NCBI RefSeq assembly: GCF_008704395.1
Contig: NZ_CP023695.1
Location: 1,736,001-1,800,000 of the forward strand
DNA: 64,000 nucleotides
Direction of reading: 5' to 3'
DNA from: Streptomyces alboniger
Lineage (GTDB): Bacteria > Actinomycetota > Actinomycetes > Streptomycetales > Streptomycetaceae
Each line of letters begins with the position of its first letter. Within the stretch, counting starts at the first letter, position 1. The notes beneath the pieces are model-generated. The model did not search any database, was not told the DNA's origin, and saw only the letters and a list, made by a program, of their open reading frames with translations. This document shows positions 57,847-64,000 of the stretch, piece by piece. The position numbers were made by a program, and so were the translations under genes.

Positions 57847-58941
57847 CTACCCCACCACCCTCCCCGCCAGCACCACCCTCCGCGGCGCGGCCAGCACCCG
57901 TACGTCCTCTCGGGGGTCCGCCTCGTACACCACGAGGTCCGCCGGGGCGCCCTCGGTCAGGCCCGGGCGGCCGAGCCACTCGCGGGCACCCCAGGTCGTC
58001 GCGGAGAGCGCGGCCACCGGCGGGATGCCCGCGCGGGTCAGTTCGGCGACCTCGGCGGCGACCAGGCCGTGCGGCAGGGAGCCTCCCGCGTCGGTGCCCG
58101 CGAAGACCGGGACGCCCGCGTCGTACGCAGCACGCACCGTGTCGTAGCGGCGGTCGTAGAGCCTGCGCATGTGCGCCGACCAGCGGGGGAACTTCTTCTC
58201 ACCGCCCGCGGCGAGGTCCGGGAACGTGGCGATGTTCACCAGGGTCGGGACGATGGCGACGCCCCGCTCGGCGAAGAGCGGGATCGTGTCCTCGGTCAGG
58301 CCCGTGGCGTGTTCGATGCAGTCGATGCCCGCCTCCACCAGGTCCCGCAGGGAGTCCTCGGCGAAGCAGTGGGCCGTGACGCGGGCGCCCAGGCGGTGCG
58401 CCTCGGCGATCGCCGCCCGGGCCGCGTCCCGGGGCCAGCAGGCCGTCAGGTCACCGGCCTCGCGGTCGATCCAGTCGCCGACGAGCTTGACCCAGCCGTC
58501 GCCGCGCCGGGCCTCCTGGGCGACGTACGCCACCAGGTCCTCCGGCTCGATCTCATGGGCGTAGTTGCGGATGTAGCGGCGCGTGCGCGCGATGTGGCGG
58601 CCCGCCCTGATGATCTTCGGCAGGTCCTCGCGGTCGTCGATCCAGCGGGTGTCGGAGGGGGAGCCCGCGTCGCGGATGAGGAGGGCGCCGATCTCGCGGT
58701 CGGTCAGGGCCTGCTTCTCGGCCGTGTCGGCGTCCACGGGGCCGTGCGCGTCGAGGCCCACATGGCAGTGCGCGTCGACCAGGCCGGGCAACGCCCATCC
58801 CTCGACGGCGACGGTCTCCGTCGCCGGGGTCACCGGACGTTCGTAGGTCACCCTCCCCCCGACGACCCACAGTTCGTCCCGTACGTCATCGGGCCCGACG
58901 AGCACCCGCCCCTTCACGTGCAGCACCGCGTGATCGCTCAT
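57847..58941 (-). CDS. Amidohydrolase family protein (imidazolonepropionase-like)
   Basis: Metal-dependent amidohydrolase of 364 residues, TIM-barrel type. The first metal motif is LPGLVDAHCHVGLD (HxH at about 59-61); then GDGWVKLVGDWID with a Lys candidate for carbamylation, ARVTAHCFAEDSL (third His), GIDCIEHATGL (fourth His) and VPVFAGTDAGGSLPHG (Asp). The composite beta-sandwich flanking strands VLHVKGRVLVGPDD and APADLVVYEADP are seen. Reaction not predictable; could be a dipeptidase, imidazolonase or similar. ATG 58941; divergent from the aminotransferase-like gene. Confidence 0.86.
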   Translation of the reverse strand: MSDHAVLHVKGRVLVGPDDVRDELWVVGGRVTYERPVTPATETVAVEGWALPGLVDAHCHVGLDAHGPVDADTAEKQALTDREIGALLIRDAGSPSDTRWIDDREDLPKIIRAGRHIARTRRYIRNYAHEIEPEDLVAYVAQEARRGDGWVKLVGDWIDREAGDLTACWPRDAARAAIAEAHRLGARVTAHCFAEDSLRDLVEAGIDCIEHATGLTEDTIPLFAERGVAIVPTLVNIATFPDLAAGGEKKFPRWSAHMRRLYDRRYDTVRAAYDAGVPVFAGTDAGGSLPHGLVAAEVAELTRAGIPPVAALSATTWGAREWLGRPGLTEGAPADLVVYEADPREDVRVLAAPRRVVLAGRVVG

Positions 58942-59073
58942 GGCAGCAGCTTAGGAGGCGCTCCGGGCGTGCGGTACGGGGCGCCGGGGCGCCCGTGGCG
59001 GGGCACTGAGCACGCTCGCCGCGGGGGCGCTCGGTAGGCTCGGTACGCTCGGTGCCGCAGCCCGGCCGAACTC

Positions 59074-60207
59074 GTGAGCGAAGTGAGCAGTGACGTGAGC
59101 AGTACTGTGACGCACCCCTTTCTGGACCTGGCGCCGCTGAGCGCCCAGCACTTCGCCGCCATCGAGGCGCGGGTGGCCCGTCTGCTCGGCACCGAGCAGG
59201 ACGTCGTGATCATGCAGGGTGAGGCCCTGCTGCCCCTGGAGGGGTGCATCCGGGGCGCCGCGCGGCCCGGCACGACCGCGCTGAACGTGATCACCGGGCC
59301 GTACGGCCAGACCTTCGGCAACTGGCTGCGGGACTGCGGTGCCGCCGTCATCGACCTCGCCGTGCCCTTCCACACGGCCGTCACCGCCGAGCAGGTGCGC
59401 CAGGCGTTCGCCGAGCACCCGGAGATCGACTTCGTCTCGCTGGTGCACGCCGAGGCCGCCACCGGCAACACCAACCCGGTCGCCGAGATCGGCGCGGTCG
59501 TGCGGGAGCACGGCGCCCTTTTCATGCTGGACGCGGTCGCCTCGGTGGGCGCCGAGCCGCTGCTGCCCGACGCGTGGGGCGTGGACCTGTGCGTGATCGG
59601 CGCGCAGAAGGCGATGGGCGGCCCGGCGGGCGTCTCCGCGGTGTCGGTGAGCGAGCGGGCCTGGCAGCGGATCGCCGCCAACCCGCAGGCGCCCCGCCGC
59701 TCCTACCTCTCCCTCCTGGACTGGAAGGAGCGCTGGATCGACGCCGGCCGCAAGGCGCTGCTGCACGCGCCCGCGCAGCTGGAGATGCTGGCGCTGGAAG
59801 CGTGCGTGGAGCGCATCGACGCGGAGGGCCTCGACGCCCTGATGGCGCGCCACGCCACCGCTGCCGCCGCCACGCGCGCGGGGGCGCTCGCGCTGGGCGG
59901 GGGCCTGGAGCCGTACGTGTACGAGGCCCAGGACGCGGCCCCGGTCGCCACCACCCTGCGCGTGCCCGCGGGCACGGACGCCTCGGAGCTGGTCGCCAGG
60001 GCGCTCGCCGCCGACCCGGTGCTTCCGCTGGTCGCCGGTGGCGGGGCGCTGGCCAAGGAGATGATCCGGGTCAACCACTACGGCCCGGACGCGACCCGCG
60101 GCGTCGTACACGCCTGCCTCGCGGCCCTCGGCGCCGCGCTGGGCGAGGCGGGCCACCCGGCCGACCTGGAAGCGGCACGCCGCGCGGTGACGTCCGCCTG
60201 GCGCTAG
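59074..60207 (+). CDS. Class V aminotransferase-like PLP enzyme
   Basis: Fold-type I PLP protein of 377 residues related to alanine-glyoxylate/serine-pyruvate aminotransferases. TALNVITGPYGQTFGNWL, FVSLVHAEAATGNTNPVAEIG and LDAVASVGAEPLLPDAWGVDLCVIGAQKAMGG with PLP Lys K179 are the landmarks. Three in-frame GTG codons (59074, 59095, 59107) in a repeated GTGAGC context make the exact start uncertain; the first is reported. Substrate unknown; the divergent amidohydrolase next door may belong to the same pathway. Confidence 0.82.
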   Translation: MSEVSSDVSSTVTHPFLDLAPLSAQHFAAIEARVARLLGTEQDVVIMQGEALLPLEGCIRGAARPGTTALNVITGPYGQTFGNWLRDCGAAVIDLAVPFHTAVTAEQVRQAFAEHPEIDFVSLVHAEAATGNTNPVAEIGAVVREHGALFMLDAVASVGAEPLLPDAWGVDLCVIGAQKAMGGPAGVSAVSVSERAWQRIAANPQAPRRSYLSLLDWKERWIDAGRKALLHAPAQLEMLALEACVERIDAEGLDALMARHATAAAATRAGALALGGGLEPYVYEAQDAAPVATTLRVPAGTDASELVARALAADPVLPLVAGGGALAKEMIRVNHYGPDATRGVVHACLAALGAALGEAGHPADLEAARRAVTSAWR

Positions 60208-60569
60208 GGCTGGCGCCTGTCCGGCGGATCACGCCGGGGGCCGCGGCGCCTGCTGCGGGCCGCAGGGCCCGGCCCGCAGCGATGGGCGGCGGCCGCCCGA
60301 ACACGCCCCGATCCGCCGGACGGACCCCGGGACACGCCCGACGGTCCACGCCGCGACCCTCGGGACCCGCCACCCCGACCCGCGAAAGCCAGCCGACCGT
60401 CACGACACCGGGCACGCCCTACGCCTGCCCGGCGAGTCGGCGCCCGCCGGGGGCCACCTCTCGACGCGCGAGTGGACTCACACCCGCCGGGCCCGCGACG
60501 ACCTGCCCAGCCGGCCGCAGGCCCCCGCGCCCTTCCCCCAAGACTCCCCGCCATGGCACCGTGCCCAGC
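60208..60569. other. Repeat-rich gap between aminotransferase and DinB genes
   Basis: 362 bases, very GC-rich. It contains a 12-base inverted repeat (GTCCGGCGGATC at 60219-60230 and GATCCGCCGGAC at 60310-60321), the same dispersed repeat as at 6880-6895, spaced 79 bases apart. No gene recognised. Confidence 0.6.
60215..60323. repeat. Dispersed palindromic repeat pair
   Basis: GCCTGTCCGGCGGATC at 60215-60230 and its near mirror GATCCGCCGGACGG at 60310-60323. Shared 16-base core with 6880-6895. Likely mobile or regulatory intergenic repeat family of Streptomyces. Confidence 0.6.
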
Positions 60570-61100
60570 ATGACCACTCTTCCCGACGGCCGCCGCATCC
60601 CCTCCCTCACCGCCGACGAGCCCACCATGCTGGCGAGTTGGCTCGACATGCACCGGGCCACGCTGGCCGTCAAGTGCTCGGGGCTCGACGACGAGCAGGC
60701 TCTGCGGACGTCCGTCGAGCCGTCCTCGCTCTCGCTGTTCGGGCTCGTGCAGCACCTCGCCGAGGTCGAACGGAACTGGATACAGCGGGTGTTCGCCCAG
60801 CGGGACGTTCCGCTGCTCTTCCCGGCGTCGCCGGGCGGCGGGTTCACGCCGGACCGCGGCCGGACGTTCGCCGAGGTGCTCGCGCTGTGGGAGAGCGAGG
60901 TCGCCGTCAACCGGGAGATCTGCGCGGGGCGTTCGCTGGATGAGACGGGGCGGCTCGGGTCCGAGGAAGCAGCCGTCGTAGGCGGCGACGGCGTGGTCAG
61001 CCTCCGCTGGGTCCTGGTCCACCTCATCGAGGAGTACGCGCGCCACAACGGCCACGCGGATCTCCTACGGGAACGCATCGACGGCGTGACGGGATCATGA
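60570..61100 (+). CDS. DinB family protein
   Basis: Protein of 176 residues with the DinB/DUF664 four-helix bundle. SLFGLVQHLAEVERNWIQRV gives a metal-site His (about 66), the long loop VFAQRDVPLLFPASPGGGFTPDRGRTFAEV is variable, and SLRWVLVHLIEEYARHNGHADLLRERIDG near the C-terminus gives the two other histidines. The family includes metal-dependent thiol transferases such as mycothiol-dependent enzymes, typical for actinomycetes. ATG 60570. Confidence 0.85.
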   Translation: MTTLPDGRRIPSLTADEPTMLASWLDMHRATLAVKCSGLDDEQALRTSVEPSSLSLFGLVQHLAEVERNWIQRVFAQRDVPLLFPASPGGGFTPDRGRTFAEVLALWESEVAVNREICAGRSLDETGRLGSEEAAVVGGDGVVSLRWVLVHLIEEYARHNGHADLLRERIDGVTGS

Positions 61101-61497
61101 ATTGGGCGAGAACAGGAGCAAGCCCATGAGCACGGGTGGGACATGCGGACGTGGTTATAACAGCACGCTCCGCGCATCATCCGCCTTTTCATCCGCGCAT
61201 TCTCACGAATTCTTTATCAGCCCAGCTTCCCGTATTCTTCTGCCCGCTTTCCGGGGACCTAAACACTAAGATTTCATCAGCGTCAATCACCGTAATTCGG
61301 GCGCGTCTCGCGCGGGTTACATCGCTGTGACGTACTCCACATTGCGTCCGCTTTGCTGGCATATGACCCGGTCAAATCGTCACAAACTTCCGCCATCTCA
61401 TGCGGGCGCGCACCCTCGCGCGATAACACATGAAGCGCGCTTACGTAACCCCTTCCCCCGATGCAATTCAAGAAATTGCTCGGTAAATTCACTCCGC
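61101..61497. promoter_or_regulatory. AT-rich regulatory region upstream of ectABCD
   Basis: 397 bases, markedly lower in GC than the rest of the window, with no gene. It must carry the osmoregulated promoter(s) of the ectoine operon. Local features include ATAACAC-type AT-rich tracts near 61420-61445 and several short GCGCGC-type repeats; no promoter boxes are assigned with confidence. Confidence 0.5.
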
Positions 61498-62049
61498 ATG
61501 ACCGCTGCACAAGCCGATCTACCGACCGACCTGCAAGCGCAATTCCTGGAAATGCCCGTGGGACTGCGCCTCGACAGTCCCGCTGTCGCCGACGGCGCCG
61601 CGATCTGGCGGATCGCCCGCGACTCCAAGGTGCTGGACCTCAACTCCTCGTACAGCTATCTGCTGTGGTGCCGCGACTTCGCGGCCACGTCCGTCGTGGC
61701 CCGCGACGCCGGCGGCGAGGCGGTCGGGTTCATCACCGGTTACATCCGGCCCGAGCGCCCCGACACCCTGATGGTCTGGCAGGTCGCCGTCGACCACGAT
61801 CAGCGCGGCCGCGGTCTGGCCGGCGCCCTGCTCGACGGGCTGACCTCGAAGGTCGCCGCGGGCCGTGCGCTGAGCACGATCGAGACGACGATCGCGCCCT
61901 CGAACACGGCGTCCGAGCGGCTCTTCCTCTCCTACGCGCGTCGACACGGCGCGTCGGTGGAGCGCAGGGTCCTGTTCGACGCCGGGCTCTTCCCCGACGA
62001 CGGCCACGAGCCCGAGGTGCTGTACCGCATCGGTCCACTCGGCTCCTGA
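61498..62049 (+). CDS. ectA: L-2,4-diaminobutyrate acetyltransferase EctA
   Basis: GNAT-family acetyltransferase producing N-gamma-acetyl-2,4-diaminobutyrate, second step of ectoine synthesis; 183 residues. LRLDSPAVADGAAIWRIARDSKVLDLNSSYSYLLWCRDFAATSVVA is the EctA substrate-side region, and QVAVDHDQRGRGLAGALLDGL the acetyl-CoA loop. ATG 61498. It is the first gene of ectABCD and follows a 397-base AT-rich control region. Ectoine protects cells from salt and heat. Confidence 0.95.
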   Translation: MTAAQADLPTDLQAQFLEMPVGLRLDSPAVADGAAIWRIARDSKVLDLNSSYSYLLWCRDFAATSVVARDAGGEAVGFITGYIRPERPDTLMVWQVAVDHDQRGRGLAGALLDGLTSKVAAGRALSTIETTIAPSNTASERLFLSYARRHGASVERRVLFDAGLFPDDGHEPEVLYRIGPLGS

Positions 62050-62131
62050 CCCGGCCTCGCTCCCCCAGCGACACCCGTCACTTCCCTCACTTCTCACCTC
62101 CCACGACTTTCCATCTCCCAGGAGATCTGCT

Positions 62132-63403
62132 GTGACCATCACCCAGCCCGACCTGAGCGTCTTCGAGACCCTGGAGTCGGAGGTGCGCAGCTACTGCCGC
62201 GGTTGGCCTACGGTCTTCGACCGCGCGCAGGGCAGCCGCATGTTCGACGAGGACGGCCACGAGTACCTCGACTTCTTCGCCGGGGCCGGCTCACTCAACT
62301 ACGGCCACAACAACCCGGTCCTCAAACGCGCGCTCATCGACTACCTGGAGCGCGACGGCGTCGTGCACGGCCTGGACATGTCGACGAGCGCGAAGCGCGC
62401 CTTCCTCGAGGCGTTCCAGAACATCATCCTGCGCCCCCGCGACCTGCCGTACAAGGTCATGTTCCCGGGCCCGACGGGCACCAACGCCGTGGAGTCGGCG
62501 CTGAAGCTGGCCCGCAAGGTCAAGGGCCGCGAGTCGATCGTGTCGTTCACGAACGCCTTCCACGGCATGTCGCTCGGCTCGCTCGCGGTGACCGGCAACG
62601 CCTTCAAGCGGGCGGGCGCCGGCATACCGCTGGTGCACGGCACGCCGATGCCGTTCGACAACTACCTCGACGGCCAGACCCCGGACTTCATCTGGTTCGA
62701 GCGGCTTCTTCAGGACCAGGGCTCCGGCCTCAACCAGCCGGCCGCCGTGATCGTCGAGACGGTGCAGGGCGAGGGCGGCATCAACGTCGCCCGCGCCGAG
62801 TGGCTGCGCAAGCTCGCCGACGTGTGCGAGCGCTGGGACATGCTCCTGATCGTCGACGACATCCAGATGGGCTGCGGCCGCACCGGCGCCTTCTTCTCCT
62901 TCGAGGAGGCGGGCATCACGCCGGACATCGTGACGGTGTCGAAGTCCATCAGCGGTTACGGCATGCCCATGTCGCTCTGCCTGTTCAAGCCGGAGCTGGA
63001 CGTGTGGGAGCCGGGCGAGCACAACGGCACGTTCCGCGGCAACAACCCGGCGTTCGTCACGGCCGCCGCCGCCCTGGAGACCTACTGGTCCGACGGTTCG
63101 GCGATGGAGAAGCAGACCCGCGCCCGCGGCGAGCAGGTCGAGCAGGCGCTGACCGCGATCGTCGACGAGAACCGCGCCGAGATCAAGGAGTTCCGCGGCC
63201 GCGGCCTGGTCTGGGGCATCGAGTTCCTGGACAAGGACCGGGCGAGCGCCGTGGCGAAGCGGGCCTTCGAACTGGGCCTGCTGATCGAGACCTCCGGCCC
63301 CGAGGGCGAGGTCGTCAAGCTCCTTCCGGCGCTGACGATCACCCCCGACGAGCTGGACGAGGGGCTGCGCACGCTGGCCCGCGCGGTACGCGAGACCGCC
63401 TGA
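62132..63403 (+). CDS. ectB: Diaminobutyrate--2-oxoglutarate transaminase EctB
   Basis: PLP-dependent class III aminotransferase that forms L-2,4-diaminobutyrate from aspartate-semialdehyde with glutamate, first committed step of ectoine synthesis; 423 residues. FPGPTGTNAVESALKLARKV, IVDDIQMGCGRTGAFFSFEEAGI and K271 in VTVSKSISGYGMP (Schiff-base lysine) are diagnostic. GTG 62132 with an AGGAG ribosome site. 82 bases after ectA and 53 bases before ectC. Confidence 0.95.
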   Translation: MTITQPDLSVFETLESEVRSYCRGWPTVFDRAQGSRMFDEDGHEYLDFFAGAGSLNYGHNNPVLKRALIDYLERDGVVHGLDMSTSAKRAFLEAFQNIILRPRDLPYKVMFPGPTGTNAVESALKLARKVKGRESIVSFTNAFHGMSLGSLAVTGNAFKRAGAGIPLVHGTPMPFDNYLDGQTPDFIWFERLLQDQGSGLNQPAAVIVETVQGEGGINVARAEWLRKLADVCERWDMLLIVDDIQMGCGRTGAFFSFEEAGITPDIVTVSKSISGYGMPMSLCLFKPELDVWEPGEHNGTFRGNNPAFVTAAAALETYWSDGSAMEKQTRARGEQVEQALTAIVDENRAEIKEFRGRGLVWGIEFLDKDRASAVAKRAFELGLLIETSGPEGEVVKLLPALTITPDELDEGLRTLARAVRETA

Positions 63404-63456
63404 GCCGGCGACTGTCCGAGCCCCCGGCAACGTAAGAGAAAAGGAACCAACCCACC

Positions 63457-63861
63457 GTGATCGTCCGTTCGTTCAAGGACATTGAAGGCACCGACCGGCA
63501 TGTGAAGGCCAAGTCGGGTACCTGGGAGAGCAAGCGCATCGTCCTCGCCAAGGAGCGCGTGGGGTTCTCCCTGCACGAGACCATCCTGTACGCGGGGACG
63601 GAGACGTCGATGTGGTACGCCAACCACATCGAGGCCGTCGTCTGCACCAAGGGCGAGGCCGAGCTGACCGACGACACGACCGGCGAGAAGTACACGATCA
63701 CTCCGGGCACCATGTACCTGCTCGACGGGCATGAGAAGCACACCATGCGGATCAAGGAGGACTTCCACTGCCTGTGTGTCTTCAACCCGCCCGTCACCGG
63801 ACGTGAGGACCACGACGAGAACGGCGTGTACCCGCTGCTCACCGAGGACGACGAGGGCTGA
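63457..63861 (+). CDS. ectC: L-ectoine synthase EctC
   Basis: Cupin-fold enzyme that cyclises N-gamma-acetyl-2,4-diaminobutyrate to ectoine by loss of water; 134 residues, the standard length. [27 protein letters not shown] at the N-terminus and [39 protein letters not shown] with metal-binding Glu/Tyr/His are characteristic. GTG 63457 preceded by GAAAAGGA. Third gene of the ectoine operon. Confidence 0.95.
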   Translation: MIVRSFKDIEGTDRHVKAKSGTWESKRIVLAKERVGFSLHETILYAGTETSMWYANHIEAVVCTKGEAELTDDTTGEKYTITPGTMYLLDGHEKHTMRIKEDFHCLCVFNPPVTGREDHDENGVYPLLTEDDEG

Positions 63862-63934
63862 GAGCGCGCGCCGGTCGGCTGAGGTCGGCTGACATCCCGC
63901 ACAGGGCCGTACGAGAGGAGAGGCAGGCAACACC

Positions 63935-64000
63935 ATGACCACCGCACCCGAACGCACCATTGACCTGTACCCGACCCGAGGCGCCGAAGAGGTGCTCATC
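63935..64000 (+). CDS. ectD: Ectoine hydroxylase EctD, N-terminus only (cut by window edge)
   Basis: ATG 63935 with GAGGAGAGG upstream opens MTTAPERTIDLYPTRGAEEV, consistent with the first residues of Streptomyces EctD, the iron/2-oxoglutarate-dependent hydroxylase that makes 5-hydroxyectoine. Only 22 codons are inside the window; the call rests mostly on its place 73 bases after ectC, the usual ectABCD order. Confidence 0.75.
   Translation, partial: MTTAPERTIDLYPTRGAEEVLI

Overview
This is a contiguous chromosomal window from a Streptomyces-like actinomycete. The DNA is very GC-rich, with strong third-position G/C bias, many GTG and some TTG starts, and frequent ATGA/GTGA gene overlaps. The gene set (fabG-fabI, tldDE, tyrS, a Gbn-like nucleoid protein, pit, a cobalamin-riboswitch cobalamin locus, an SCO1860-like LAETG protein and ectABCD) looks like core Streptomyces chromosome. 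No tRNA, rRNA, CRISPR array, phage or insertion sequence was recognised.

Layout. 1-9.7 kb: fabI (partial) and fabG of type II fatty acid synthesis, the TldD/TldE protease pair, tyrS with a clear terminator, a GlsB-type membrane protein, two small proteins, moaA, and an acetate-symporter operon (actP plus DUF485) with a hairpin terminator. 10-20 kb: two tandem secreted subtilases, a disrupted CoA-transferase fused at DNA level to a CopD-like fragment, lysoplasmalogenase, sterol desaturase and a VIT1-type transporter. 17.4-22.4 kb: a five-gene catabolic locus (two amidohydrolases, SDR and acetoacetate decarboxylase-like enzyme, with a divergent TetR regulator) sharing a palindromic operator. 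22-31 kb: DEDDh/BRCT exonuclease, a Cys-rich metallothionein-like protein, SURF1, GH15 trehalase-like enzyme, an atypical SDR, an Asp23/AmaP envelope-stress operon, and an enoyl-CoA hydratase.

31-41.5 kb: the small nucleoid protein Gbn next to an unusually dense GATC cluster, an ABC-F ATPase with a possible leader peptide, a PQQ-like membrane protein, a neutral zinc protease, VOC protein, hydrolase, class II aldolase, and the phosphate transporter pit preceded by a PHO box. 41.5-50.8 kb: an 80-nt perfect palindrome, a cobalamin riboswitch with a 22-codon leader ORF, then cobD-cobQ-cobaltochelatase-cobO-cobB as an overlapping operon, a ZIP metal transporter, and a CobE-like/CobC-like fusion. 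The corrin-ring methyltransferases and CobN are not in the window. 50.8-57.5 kb: an L-glutamate-oxidase-like secreted flavoenzyme, a CASTOR/POLLUX-type channel, SDR, GNAT behind an attenuator, and an LAETG sortase substrate. 57.8-64 kb: amidohydrolase, class V aminotransferase-like protein, a repeat-rich gap, DinB protein, then the ectoine/hydroxyectoine operon ectABCD, with ectD cut by the window end.

Most genes form ordinary housekeeping or stress units. The best candidates for something new are the non-coding structures (80-nt palindrome, GATC cluster beside gbn, leader ORFs ahead of cobD and the ABC-F gene), the repeat element inserted in frame in cobB, and the tandem 12-nt and 15-nt duplications that recur at gene ends.
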